DNA of 64,000 nucleotides. It comes from JANXLS01 sp038227045 (GTDB taxonomy: Bacteria; Planctomycetota; SZUA-567; H5-PLA8). Positions 24,301 through 31,795 of the stretch are shown here, piece by piece. Within the stretch, counting starts at the first letter, position 1. The number at the start of each line of letters is the position of its first letter. The DNA is taken from assembly GCA_038227045.1 (NCBI GenBank), contig JBBRQD010000006.1, positions 1 to 64,000 of the forward strand. The letters run 5' to 3'. The notes under the pieces were generated by a model. It had not been told where the DNA came from and did not search any database. It worked only from the letters and a program-made list of their open reading frames with translations. Position numbers and translations under genes: made by a program.

Positions 24301-25701
24301 ATACGGACCGTAGATGTCCACATAATAAAGGAGCTGTTCAAGCGTGGTGCTCAGCGACCGCAGCCGCGATTTGATGCGCCGCCCGCCTGGAACGGGGATC
24401 GGGCTGTTGAGCATGAAACTCGCCGCTTTGATCGGCCGCAGGTAGCGGTTCTTGATGCGCCAGCGGTACTGCTCGATCGTCGGGAATTTCCACACCGGCA
24501 CCACCACCGGCTTGCCGCCGCGGTCGGTCATCGGATGTTTCTGGAAATAATCGCGCACGTATTCGTAGAGACTGCGGAAGACCAGCGGATTTTCCTTCGA
24601 ACTCGCCACCGTGATCAAATCGAACGCGCCGGGACGCCCGGCGATATGCGCCGCCGCCGTCAAAATTCCATTCACGACCAAATCCGCGGGAATAATGTCG
24701 AGGACGACCTTTTCATTCGCGGGAAAATCGGCGAGGCGTCCCTTGCCGAATCCAATAATGATCGGATCGGCCATGCGCAGGCCGTCCAGCCAGCCGGGTT
24801 CGGGCTCTCGCAAACTCGATTCAATGATCGACGGCCGCACGATCACCGTCGGAATATCGCCGTGCGTCAAGTTGATCAGTTGCTCGCCGAGAAATTTTGT
24901 ATACGTGTATGTATCATTCCAGCCGAGGCTCTGCGCGCGCCGCATGCCGGCATCGACCAGCGCTGTGCGCAGGCGGTCCTTGCCGTCCTGGCTTTCAGGC
25001 GCGATATTTTTCGCCGCGAAAAGAGCGGCACAATCCGCTTTGACATGCTCCGCCAATTTGCCGAGCCGCGCGATTTCCTCTTTAACGTCGAACTTCTCCG
25101 GACGCTTCACGTCCGGCGGAAGCTGCGCGTCTATGGCTTCGAGCGGCGTGAGCAGCCGCTCCGGAATCGTGCCCGTCCGTTTGCCGCTGACATAAGCAGT
25201 CGAAATGTGGACATAGCAGGCGTTTGCCGCCTTCGCCAATTCGAGCAGGCGCTGCGGTCCCATCGTGTTCAAATCGAGCGCCCAATCGAGGCGCTCGTCG
25301 AAGACGACGGTCGCGGCGCTGTTGATGACGATGCGGACTTTCTTCGCGAGGTCGTCGAACGCGGGCGCGTCGAGGCCCAGGCGTTCGGCGGTGAGGTCGC
25401 CCGCCACGCAAGTGATTTTGGATTCGCAGTATGCCTCGAAGCCGTCGCCGAATTTCTCGCGCATCCGCCCGAAGGCGCTGTTGCGCAGAATCTCGTCGCG
25501 CAGCCGCTCGCGCGGATCGACGCGCGAACCGTCGGCCTTCACGCGCGGCCGGATGAGCAGAAAGATCTGGCCGATCTCCGGCAAATCGCGCAGCAGCTTC
25601 TCCGCAACCGCCTTGGCCAGAAAGCCGGTCGAGCCGGTGAGCAACACGCCGGCACCCGCGAACGTCTTTCGAATCGAAATGGTTTTCGTGTCTGAAGTCA
25701 T
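21316..25701 (-). CDS. ElbD-like acyl reductase-AMP ligase-ACP-acyltransferase
   Basis: The 1461-residue multidomain protein has four parts. Residues 15 to about 400 are a fatty-acyl-reductase-type NAD(P) domain: TGSTGFLAK at 22-30, HISTAY at 165-170 and a YxxxK pair at 265-269. About 565-1105 is an acyl-AMP ligase with FTSGTTKEPKG at 731-741, GYGLTETS at 906-913, a GDL at 981-983 and a C-terminal Lys near 1093. About 1135-1210 is an acyl carrier domain with LALDSI at 1165-1170, whose Ser1169 should carry phosphopantetheine. About 1260-1450 is a PlsC-type acyltransferase with NHCSHLD at 1285-1291 and FPEGTRS at 1360-1366. Myxococcus xanthus ElbD, needed for ether-lipid synthesis, has this order. 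Ether-lipid or fatty-alcohol formation is my inference. A phosphopantetheinyl transferase must come from elsewhere. Confidence 0.85.
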   Translation of the reverse strand: MTSDTKTISIRKTFAGAGVLLTGSTGFLAKAVAEKLLRDLPEIGQIFLLIRPRVKADGSRVDPRERLRDEILRNSAFGRMREKFGDGFEAYCESKITCVAGDLTAERLGLDAPAFDDLAKKVRIVINSAATVVFDERLDWALDLNTMGPQRLLELAKAANACYVHISTAYVSGKRTGTIPERLLTPLEAIDAQLPPDVKRPEKFDVKEEIARLGKLAEHVKADCAALFAAKNIAPESQDGKDRLRTALVDAGMRRAQSLGWNDTYTYTKFLGEQLINLTHGDIPTVIVRPSIIESSLREPEPGWLDGLRMADPIIIGFGKGRLADFPANEKVVLDIIPADLVVNGILTAAAHIAGRPGAFDLITVASSKENPLVFRSLYEYVRDYFQKHPMTDRGGKPVVVPVWKFPTIEQYRWRIKNRYLRPIKAASFMLNSPIPVPGGRRIKSRLRSLSTTLEQLLYYVDIYGPYVNLQCRFEIGHALELLATLDPAERETFDFDPRKIRWKNYLQDVHIPGLKRNILRMDVVPRTGAGEGHLLDDERDKAAKRAGENTGKDTAATRGVPQTVVDLCTRGAERFGDKALAEIRRADGNVTRITYMEMYERSGELARKMIARLGLIAADRVVLMGENSPEWALAYLAISRANCTAVPLDRSMPAKDAVRIAKLVEAKALILSPSIVKAGTAEFADAGFPLLNLFAALNPHDGSAWPYPEASIGDRALRDPAPESLASILFTSGTTKEPKGVMLSHANVVADALSVAEVLEPLQTDRFLSVLPLHHALEFSCGFLIPMFGGSTVHHVESIQEIGATMKLAEITVVIGVPRLFKLFMDRIQAQLEASGAMARFGASVGKSLAGTLEMFGNTDARKSIFKKVHDGLGGHLRLFVCGGASLDPAIYEFFRNFGIIICEGYGLTETSPVLTVNPLGATRAGSVGPTVPGVEVKIHSPGPDGIGEVRARGPVVMQGYWRNPDATAQVFESGWFKTGDLGRIDKDGYLHITGRLKDVIVTAAGKNVYPDEIEMALKDIPGVKELCAVGLPSRSGMGEEVAAVVVLDREKGKRETVEAAIDRVNQAMPSHQRVARIEFQLEDLPKTSTLKIQRNKVRERYSGKAAPVSAGGLDAAAQLLSGAAPESGNESAVFVEVARAAAELSGRMKASEISPNTKLEIDLALDSIYRMDLINKLELRFNVRIPPGQEGKLFTIRDAVTIVEDALKSTGAGGKPAGETGILSRSSRNMEDVKSGLKESVSKSVMQSMFGSTTSIFMNTWLRVEGHGLDNIPASGPYIVAANHCSHLDSLAIREALGARARGLHVMGAKDYFFDTKLKSWLFSTFLNALPFDREENVADGLALCKTVLDSGHAILLFPEGTRSTTGDLQAFRSGVGVLAVELDVPIVPVFLRGTFESLPKGKFLPRPKRIDVAVGKPVDFSALKQLRGTASAAELYKRAANELRARVEMLSNQPEVRG

Positions 25702-26065
25702 GCCGCCTAATTTAATTTCAACGGGCTCAAATTCAAAATGCGTTTTGAATACAGCAAATGGATTTTGGATTGGGGCTTGGGTTGATTCGGATTGCGCTTT
25801 GAAATTCTGGAGAGAACCGCGAACGGCTTTTTAACCGCGGATAACGCGGATAATCGCGGATGTAGTATGGGTTGGAGGGGGATTCGAGTTCTGTTCTGAA
25901 ATTCGAAAGCTGACTGCGAACGGCTTATTAACCGCGAATTGCGCGAATTTGCGCGAATAGTTTTGGGGTAAAAGTTGAGGGGTTATTACTTTTTGTTGCG
26001 TGGGGCGAATTATCGTTCATTATGGGTGCTCCGATTATTTGTTGAGTTTTTGGGAGACACGAACT
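25702..26065. other. Gene-free gap with tandem CGCGAACGGCTT repeats
   Basis: No coding sequence is supported in these 364 bases between the divergent ElbD-like and pyrE-like genes. Two related copies occur, 25801-25860 and 25898-25958: each begins GAAATTC, shares CGAACGGCTT(T/A)TTAACCGCG and ends in alternating CGCGGAT or GCGAATT units. The spacing is 97 bases. Both promoters of the divergent genes should be here, but no box pair was convincing. Confidence 0.55.
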
Positions 26066-26689
26066 GTGGCTACGGATTGGAAATTGGTTTTTCAGGAGCA
26101 GGGCGCGATCTGGATTCATGATGGCAAGCCGCAGCGTCCACACGCGCTGCTGACCAGCGGATTGCATTCGAATGGTTTTGTGAATTGCAGCCTCGTGACA
26201 CAGCACGCGAAACTGCTCGAACGCATCGTTCAGAGCGCCGACGGTCTTGCGCCCCGACTGACCGACAAAGTAGATTGGGTGGTCGGCTCGGCTCTCGGCG
26301 CGGTGACGTTTTCCTACGCGGTCGCGCTGCAGATTGGCGCGCGCGCGGGCTTCACCGAAAAGGATGGCGAGGCGATGAAACTCGCGCGCTTTGAAATCAA
26401 GCCGGGCGAGAAAGTGCTCGTCGTCGAGGACACGATTTCCACGGGCGGTTCGACGCTCAAGACGATTGAGGGCATTCAAAAAGCGGGCGTGCCGGCGCAG
26501 ACTATTCTCCCTTATATTGTGTGCCTGGTGAATCGCTCCGGATCGCCGACTCTCGGCGGCCGCGAGCTGCGCGCGCTGTTGACGCTCGATATTCACAATT
26601 GGAAAGAAGAGGAATGTCCGCTCTGCAAGATGGGTTCGCAAGTTGTGCGTCCGAAAGCCAACTGGGCGGCGTTAACGGGAGCGTATTAA
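26066..26689 (+). CDS. pyrE: Orotate phosphoribosyltransferase family protein
   Basis: PyrE joins orotate and PRPP to give OMP in pyrimidine synthesis. The 207-residue product has LLTSGLHSNGFVNCS at about 29-43, which fits OPRT. The PRPP-binding loop is VLVVEDTISTGGST at about 117-130. The C-terminus contains ECPLCKMGS, a small cysteine pair seen in some OPRT-like proteins. I chose the GTG at 26066 because GGGAG stands nine bases upstream; the frame is open for 22 more codons but that part looks non-coding. It is followed 33 bases later by plsC on the same strand. Another PRPP-dependent transferase cannot be fully excluded. Confidence 0.75.
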   Translation: MATDWKLVFQEQGAIWIHDGKPQRPHALLTSGLHSNGFVNCSLVTQHAKLLERIVQSADGLAPRLTDKVDWVVGSALGAVTFSYAVALQIGARAGFTEKDGEAMKLARFEIKPGEKVLVVEDTISTGGSTLKTIEGIQKAGVPAQTILPYIVCLVNRSGSPTLGGRELRALLTLDIHNWKEEECPLCKMGSQVVRPKANWAALTGAY

Positions 26690-26722
26690 TCCAGAGCCGT
26701 ATCCCGAAACTCTCTCAAAAAA

Positions 26723-27514
26723 ATGACGAACGACCCGCCGCCGGAACTCAATCTTACGAATCGCCCCGCTATGACTGGCGGCGGTTTTCGCACGCTGCTA
26801 CTCGCTCTGTTTATTCCAGGGTGGACCGTGCTGTGGGGCAGTTGGTCGATGGCGGCGGGCTGGGTCAAGAGTGCGTCGATGTTCCGATTTGCGTTGAGCA
26901 GTTGGTCGCGCGGAATTTTAGCGATCAGCGGAATATCCGTCGAGACGGCGCGCGCGCCGGGACTCGAACGGCAGCCGTGCGTCTTCGTGGCGAATCATCA
27001 GAGCGCGCTGGACATTCCGATCTTAAGTGCGGCCTGTCTGAAGACGCACGACGTCCGCTTCATGGCCAAGGAATCGCTTTTCAAAATTCCGTTTTTAGGC
27101 TGGGGGATCGCCGGCAACGGATTCATTCCGATCCGCCGCGAAAATGCGCGCCACGCGGCGAACACATTTAAGGAAATCGCCGCGAAAAACAGCGCGGCCT
27201 ATTCGTACATCATTTTTCCGGAAGGCACGCGCAGCGAGGATGGGCGGTTGAAGGAATTCAAGCGCGGCGCAATCGCGATGATCTTGAAACTCAACCTGCC
27301 CCTGGTGCCAGTGACGATCGTTGACGCCTGCCGCGCGAATCCGAAAGGCCGCTGGCTGGTGCGCCCCGGCACGGTGCGCGTGATTTTTCACGAACCGATT
27401 GCGCCCGACGCGGCCGCATTCGGCGGCGACGAGCGCGCGCTGCGCGACGCCATGGCGGTGAAATTGTATGAGGCGGTGGCGTCGGGGTTGCCGGAAGATC
27501 AGAAGCCGAAATAA
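26723..27514 (+). CDS. plsC: 1-acyl-sn-glycerol-3-phosphate acyltransferase
   Basis: This 263-residue acyltransferase would convert lysophosphatidic to phosphatidic acid at the inner membrane. A hydrophobic N-terminal part (about 18-60) precedes the catalytic motif NHQSALD at about 92-98 (His-X4-Asp) and FPEGTRSEDG near 168-177. ANGFIPIRRENA-type residues lie between, as expected. It lies downstream of pyrE and convergent with Trm112. A second PlsC-type domain forms the end of the ElbD-like protein at 21316-25701, so this one may serve the ordinary ester phospholipid route. Confidence 0.88.
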   Translation: MTNDPPPELNLTNRPAMTGGGFRTLLLALFIPGWTVLWGSWSMAAGWVKSASMFRFALSSWSRGILAISGISVETARAPGLERQPCVFVANHQSALDIPILSAACLKTHDVRFMAKESLFKIPFLGWGIAGNGFIPIRRENARHAANTFKEIAAKNSAAYSYIIFPEGTRSEDGRLKEFKRGAIAMILKLNLPLVPVTIVDACRANPKGRWLVRPGTVRVIFHEPIAPDAAAFGGDERALRDAMAVKLYEAVASGLPEDQKPK

Positions 27515-27523
27515 GACGAGTGA

Positions 27524-27739
27524 TTATTTTTCGAGCGTTGCGCTTTCGATTAACAAATGCGGGATGCCGTCTTTGTCGATCGGGTACGTCCGTTTGCAAT
27601 CCTTGCACTGCAAACCCGAAGGCGAGTCCGCCGATCCGCGCAATTCGAGTTCGCCGCCCGCAAGCGTCGATTTGGTTTTCGCCGGCCGCGCCGCACAATA
27701 GGGGCATGCCAGGACTTTTAGAAATTCAGAGTCTATCAT
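27524..27739 (-). CDS. Trm112 family small zinc-ribbon-like protein
   Basis: This 71-residue protein is a typical bacterial Trm112-like (YcaR-type) protein. FLKVLACPYC at 6-15 and LQCKDCKRTYPIDKDGIPHLL at about 43-63 give two CxxC knuckles that may bind zinc. Eukaryotic Trm112 activates methyltransferases; the bacterial role is not settled. It begins 9 bases after the STAS gene ends, so the two are likely one transcript. Confidence 0.85.
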   Translation of the reverse strand: MIDSEFLKVLACPYCAARPAKTKSTLAGGELELRGSADSPSGLQCKDCKRTYPIDKDGIPHLLIESATLEK

Positions 27740-27748
27740 TCGATAACC

Positions 27749-28096
27749 TTAATCCTGAACGGAGTTCGCCCCGAAGCTGTCCAATGCCGTCCTAACGCCA
27801 TGATGAATCTCCATGATTTTGTCGAGACCGACGAGGCGCAGTTGATTCTTGACGTGTTCGTTGACGTTCGCCAGTTTCAACACGGCGATATTTTCATAGC
27901 ACATCACATGCATGGCGACGAGCGTTCCGATTTGCAGGCTGAAGATGGACGTGATCGTTTCCAGATTCGCGACCACGCGAGTCGCGCATTCTTCGATAAG
28001 AACGTGTTCGACGAGCCTCAGCGTTTCCGTCGTCTGCGACAAATCGTCCGTACTCAGGTCGAATACAAGGTCGGTGCCGATTTTCTGTATGAGCAT
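27749..28096 (-). CDS. STAS-domain protein (anti-sigma-factor-antagonist-like)
   Basis: The 115-residue protein has the length and pattern of a stand-alone STAS domain: strand-helix repeats with NLETITSIFSLQIGTLVAMH where SpoIIAA-type proteins carry the phosphorylatable Ser (here Ser50 or Ser53 of the segment) and LKLANVNEHVKNQLRLVGLDKIMEI, a classical ending. Such proteins bind anti-sigma or switch kinases. No cognate kinase or phosphatase lies next to it, so its partner is unknown. The gene precedes Trm112 and follows accD after a 131-base gap that holds an inverted repeat. Confidence 0.8.
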   Translation of the reverse strand: MLIQKIGTDLVFDLSTDDLSQTTETLRLVEHVLIEECATRVVANLETITSIFSLQIGTLVAMHVMCYENIAVLKLANVNEHVKNQLRLVGLDKIMEIHHGVRTALDSFGANSVQD

Positions 28097-28144
28097 AGTT
28101 GATTCGCCGTTCTGAAATGATGTGAAATATCGAACTTATTCCAA

Positions 28145-28218
28145 GGCCGCGCACGTAAGTAAGCGGCCCAATTTTGCACGGGTCCACAGTTGTATGCCGC
28201 TTGCTTACGTGCGCGGCT
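28145..28218. repeat. GTAAGTAAGCGGC inverted repeat, copy 1
   Basis: GCCGCGCACGTAAGTAAGCG at 28146-28165 is an inverted copy of the arm at 28197-28218, which reads GCCGCTTGCTTACGTGCGCG. The 29-base spacer has no obvious feature. The same arms, longer and perfect, occur at 37028-37108. It lies between accD and the STAS gene. It is not followed by a U-tract. Confidence 0.85.
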
Positions 28219-28227
28219 CTGTCGCCT

Positions 28228-29277
28228 TCATATCTTTTTCTTCTTCGCGATTACTTTTCGAGCGATCATCGGCACTTTGAGTTTCGCGCCGGCGATGCGT
28301 TTGGCTTTCGAAACTGTTTTCGGCCGAGTCCGGGCCGCGGCTGCTTTCGGCGCGGGCTTTCGCTTGGCCGCGCGGATTGGGAGCGGAAATAACGCAGGCG
28401 CTTCGAGGGGCGGATCGCGCTCGGCGGCGAGCTTCTGCGGAACCGTAAATTGAACGATCTTGGCCAGAATGTCGCGCAGATTCTTGCGTTCGGCGACCAT
28501 GTCGATCTGCCCGTGTTCGAGCAGGAATTCAGATTCCTGAAAACCTTCCGGAAGCTTTTTCTTGATCGTCTGTTCGATGACGCGGGCGCCGGTGAAGCCG
28601 ATCATCGCCTTGGGTTCGGCGATGATGATATCGCCGAGAAACGCGAAGCTCGCGGAGACGCCCGCCAGCGTCGGATGCGTCAACAGGGTGATACACAGCA
28701 GGCCGGCCTGATCGTGGCGGTACAGCGCGGCGGACGTCTTGGCCATCTGCATCAGCGAAAACGCGCCTTCGTCCATGCGCGCGCCGCCGGAGCAGCACAC
28801 CAGGATGACGGGTTTTCGGATGGCGGTCGCGTGCTCGATGGCACGGGTGATTTTCTCGCCGACGACCGAACCCATCGATCCCCCAATGAATTGAAAATCC
28901 ATGACGGCGACGACGACCTCGCGGCCGCAAATCGAGCCTTCGCCGCAGATGACGGCATCTTTCAAACCGGTCTTGTGCTGCGCCTCGCGGATGCGCTCGA
29001 GGTAACTGCGCCGCCCCTTGAAATGCAGCGGGTCTTCGGCTTCGAGGTTCGCGAACATTTCATGGAAACTGCCAGGGTCGAGCAGCATGGCGATGCGGTT
29101 AAGCGCGCCGATCTGAAAGTGGTAGCCGCACACCTTGCAGACCTCCAGCAATTTCTGCAAATCCTTGATGAAGAGCGTCTCGCCACAGGCGTTGCACTTG
29201 CGAAACTGCGATTCCGTCTGGATGCGCCGCTGCCCGCTGAGGGTGGATGTCGCGTCGTCCTTGATTGCTTCAGCCAT
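28228..29277 (-). CDS. accD: Acetyl-CoA carboxylase carboxyltransferase subunit beta
   Basis: AccD pairs with AccA to transfer carboxyl from biotin to acetyl-CoA, the first committed step of fatty acid synthesis. The N-terminal zinc ribbon is clear: Cys28, Cys31, Cys47 and Cys50. The carboxyltransferase core includes FIGGSMGSVVGEK, CSGGARMDEGAFSLMQM and EPKAMIGFTGARV. From the ATG at 29277 the protein has 349 residues. That is about 50 longer than usual because of a Lys/Ala/Pro-rich tail. I preferred 29277 to 29295 because the promoter at 29311-29339 would leave almost no leader before 29295 and a GGGG box precedes 29277. The subunits accA and accBC are not in the window. Confidence 0.93.
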   Translation of the reverse strand: MAEAIKDDATSTLSGQRRIQTESQFRKCNACGETLFIKDLQKLLEVCKVCGYHFQIGALNRIAMLLDPGSFHEMFANLEAEDPLHFKGRRSYLERIREAQHKTGLKDAVICGEGSICGREVVVAVMDFQFIGGSMGSVVGEKITRAIEHATAIRKPVILVCCSGGARMDEGAFSLMQMAKTSAALYRHDQAGLLCITLLTHPTLAGVSASFAFLGDIIIAEPKAMIGFTGARVIEQTIKKKLPEGFQESEFLLEHGQIDMVAERKNLRDILAKIVQFTVPQKLAAERDPPLEAPALFPLPIRAAKRKPAPKAAAARTRPKTVSKAKRIAGAKLKVPMIARKVIAKKKKI

Positions 29278-29310
29278 CGAAAAAAGAATCCCCATATTTG
29301 ATCGGCGCGC

Positions 29311-29339
29311 ATAATATTAAAAAGCGAGGCTGCGTTCAA
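29311..29339 (-). promoter_or_regulatory. Sigma-70-like promoter for accD
   Basis: On the minus strand, TTGAAC (29339-29334) and TATTAT (29316-29311) are separated by 17 bases. The expected transcription start near 29304 leaves about 27 bases before the ATG at 29277. This is a sequence match only. Confidence 0.55.
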
Positions 29340-29498
29340 GCCCTTTAAAAAAAAGTGGCGGCGGAGGGCGCAATTGCACTCTCCCTCCGGGATGAGGGGA
29401 ATGTTCCCGAAAATCTCCGGCGCGTTCCCAAAACGAGTGTATTCGACGTAGAAACGCATCGGCTTTTAACGGGTTCATTATTCGGAGGATCGCCTTTC

Positions 29499-30386
29499 GT
29501 GAAACATATCGTTCTGGTTGTGCTTGCGCTGGTGCTGCCGCTTTTTTCAGCCGTGTCCGTCCACGCGGCGGATAAAATAAAAGTGCTGCTTGTCGACGGG
29601 CAGAACAATCACGCGTGGATCGCGACCACGCCGCTGATCAAGGCGATTCTCGAGAACGCCGGGATTTTCACGGTTGACGTTTCGACGACGCCCAAGGATT
29701 TAGCCGAGTGGCATCCGAAATTCAAGGATTACGGTGTCGTCGTTTCGAATTACAACGGCAAGGACTGGCCGGCCGATGTGAAGAAAGAATTCGTCGATTA
29801 CGTGAAGCAAGGCGGCGGCTTCGTGGCGGTTCACGCAGCCAACAATTCGTTCTCGAATTGGCCCGAGTACAACGAGATGATCGGTCTCGGCGGATGGGGC
29901 GGCCGCAACGAAAAATCGGGGCCGTACCTGCGCTTCCGCGACGGAAAGTTCGTGAAAGACGAAACGCCTGGCGCCGGTGGTGGACACGGAAAGCAGCACG
30001 AATTCGTCATTGACGTGCGCGAACCCGAGCACCCCATCATGAAGGGACTGCCGCTCAAGTGGAAACACGCCATCGACGAGCTGTATCACAATCTGCGCGG
30101 CCCGGCGAACAATGTCACCGTGCTGGGATCGGCGTATTCGGATAAGCAGCAAGGCGGAACCGGCAATGACGAACCGCTGCTGATGGCGATTTCGTACGAC
30201 AAAGGCCGCGTCTTTCACACGGCGCTCGGGCATTCGGTGGAGACGATGAAAGGCGTGGGATTCCAGGTCACGCTCGCGCGCGGATCCGAATGGGCGGCGA
30301 CAGGCAAAGTAACGCTTCCCGCACCGCCCGCCGACGATTTGCCTGCGGATAAAACAGTGCTGCGCGATCCTTTGAAAAAGCCTTAA
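29499..30386 (+). CDS. Secreted ThuA-domain protein
   Basis: The 295-residue protein has a Sec signal peptide (KHIVLVVLALVLPLFSAVSVHA) and a ThuA-like fold, a member of the glutamine-amidotransferase-like group. IKVLLVDGQNNHAW opens the domain, GGGFVAVHAANNSF near 106-119 is the ThuA hallmark, and FHTALGHS occurs near the end. ThuA was linked to trehalose use in rhizobia; in planctomycetes these proteins are abundant and their function is unknown. I chose the GTG at 29499 because GGAGG lies ten bases upstream and it opens the signal peptide. The upstream frame (from 29355) lacks family similarity. Confidence 0.82.
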   Translation: MKHIVLVVLALVLPLFSAVSVHAADKIKVLLVDGQNNHAWIATTPLIKAILENAGIFTVDVSTTPKDLAEWHPKFKDYGVVVSNYNGKDWPADVKKEFVDYVKQGGGFVAVHAANNSFSNWPEYNEMIGLGGWGGRNEKSGPYLRFRDGKFVKDETPGAGGGHGKQHEFVIDVREPEHPIMKGLPLKWKHAIDELYHNLRGPANNVTVLGSAYSDKQQGGTGNDEPLLMAISYDKGRVFHTALGHSVETMKGVGFQVTLARGSEWAATGKVTLPAPPADDLPADKTVLRDPLKKP

Positions 30387-30618
30387 CGCGGAGAGTGAAA
30401 CACAGAAGCACGAAGGCATAAAGAAAATGAATTTTGGAGCGAGAAAGAGTGGCCCAAATTTTCTTTGTGTCTGGGTGCCATTGCGTTAAAATACATTTAT
30501 AAAATGTGCGTTGAAACAACAAGGCTCATCCCAAAATTTGGGCTTTGAACGGCGCGTCAACTCCTGTGCGGCGCACAATCTGCTTATTGTTGGTGGTTTT
30601 GGCTGAGGGTGACAATGC
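30387..30618. other. Intergenic gap with hairpins upstream of pilT
   Basis: This 232-base gap holds an AAAGAAAAT (30419-30428 region) and ATTTTCTTT (30457-30466 region) inverted pair after the ThuA gene, which might end its transcript, though no U-tract follows. The palindrome CCCAAAATTTGGG (30531-30543) could be an operator. A weak promoter-like pair, TTGTGT and TAAAAT 16 bases apart, precedes it. No gene is supported. Confidence 0.3.
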
Positions 30619-31713
30619 ATGGCACAGATTGACGTTCTTTTTCAATTAATGGTTGAGCGCGGTGCGTCGGATTTGCTGCTTTCGGTTGGAATTAACCCTT
30701 GTTTCAAACTTTCAGGCGACATTGTTCAACTGGAAGAATTCGGTGAAGTCTCGCCGGAGGAAGTGTCCACGGTGCTCAGCGAAATTATTCCGGAGCGCAA
30801 TCTCGAAGAATTTAACAAGATTCACGACACCGACTTCGCCTATGAACTTCCGGGAGCGGGCCGGTTCCGCTGCAATATTTTTCGCAATCGCCTGGGAATG
30901 GGAGGCGTCTTTCGTCTAATCCCTAGTAAAATCGTGACTTCTGACGATTTGAATCTACCCAAGTCGGTCATGGATTTCTGCCGATTGCAAAAAGGCCTGG
31001 TCGTCGTCACGGGTCCAACAGGCTCGGGAAAATCCACAACCCTTTGCGCTATGATCGATTACATTAATCGTACCCGCAAAGCGCATATCCTGACGATCGA
31101 AGATCCGATTGAGTTTGTTCACCCCAACAAGCTATCGTTAATCAATCAGCGTGAAGTGCACGTGCATACGACCAGCTTCAAACGCGCGCTGAAAGCTGCC
31201 TTGCGTGAAGCGCCGGATATCGTGCTCATCGGCGAAATGCGCGATTTGGAAACAATCGAAATCGCGGTCGAAACCGCCGAGACCGGGCATTTGGTTTTCG
31301 GTACATTGCACACCACCACCGCGGCGAGCACGGTGGATCGTCTAATCGATCAATTCCCCGCCGACAGACAACAACAAATTAGGACGATGTTAAGCTCGTC
31401 GCTCAAGGGTGTTGTCGCTCAGAATCTGCTCAAAAAGAAGACCGGAGGGCGCTGCGCCGCCTTGGAAGTGCTCGTGATCACAAGCGCCATGTCGTCGCTG
31501 ATCCGCGACGGCAAGACCTACCAGATTCCATCCCAAATGTCGATTGGACGCAAACTTGGAATGATCTCTCTGAACGATTCGCTGGTCGAAGTGGTCAAGC
31601 GCGACCTCGTCTCCCCAGAAGAGGCCTATTCAAAATCTGTCGAAAAAGACGATTTTGTCAAACGCCTTAAAGAAGAGTGCGGAAAGACCGTCAATATTGA
31701 AGTTGGCGTTTAG
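30619..31713 (+). CDS. pilT: Type IV pilus retraction ATPase PilT
   Basis: PilT powers type IV pilus retraction from the cytoplasmic side of the inner membrane. The 364-residue protein matches the family in length. The Walker A motif GPTGSGKST lies at 132-140, the Asp box EDPIEF at 161-166 and the Walker B region DIVLIGEMRDLETI at 200-213. His-box residues GHLVFGTLHT are at 223-232. The PilT C-terminal AIRNLIRE motif is not evident, so a PilU-like or accessory role is possible. GAGGG stands upstream of the ATG. The gene leads a same-strand series with the 1220-residue and HEAT proteins. No pilin, PilB or PilC gene is in the window. Confidence 0.88.
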   Translation: MAQIDVLFQLMVERGASDLLLSVGINPCFKLSGDIVQLEEFGEVSPEEVSTVLSEIIPERNLEEFNKIHDTDFAYELPGAGRFRCNIFRNRLGMGGVFRLIPSKIVTSDDLNLPKSVMDFCRLQKGLVVVTGPTGSGKSTTLCAMIDYINRTRKAHILTIEDPIEFVHPNKLSLINQREVHVHTTSFKRALKAALREAPDIVLIGEMRDLETIEIAVETAETGHLVFGTLHTTTAASTVDRLIDQFPADRQQQIRTMLSSSLKGVVAQNLLKKKTGGRCAALEVLVITSAMSSLIRDGKTYQIPSQMSIGRKLGMISLNDSLVEVVKRDLVSPEEAYSKSVEKDDFVKRLKEECGKTVNIEVGV

Positions 31714-31795
31714 TTTGCTCACGGACAGGCCACTATCATGCGATGTGACAAAAAATGATCGTGTTTTGTTTGAATCTCATAAGGACTGATTTCCG

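Noticed and set aside
22879..25695. Plus-strand open frame of 938 codons antisense to the ElbD-like gene
   Set aside because: It is a codon-position shadow of the GC-rich gene: no family motif, extreme Arg/His content and no ribosome binding site. The minus strand has four recognisable domains.
28145..28218. Intrinsic terminator of accD
   Set aside because: The stem is long but the spacer is 29 bases and no U-tract follows. A near-identical arm at 37028-37108 points to a repeat family.
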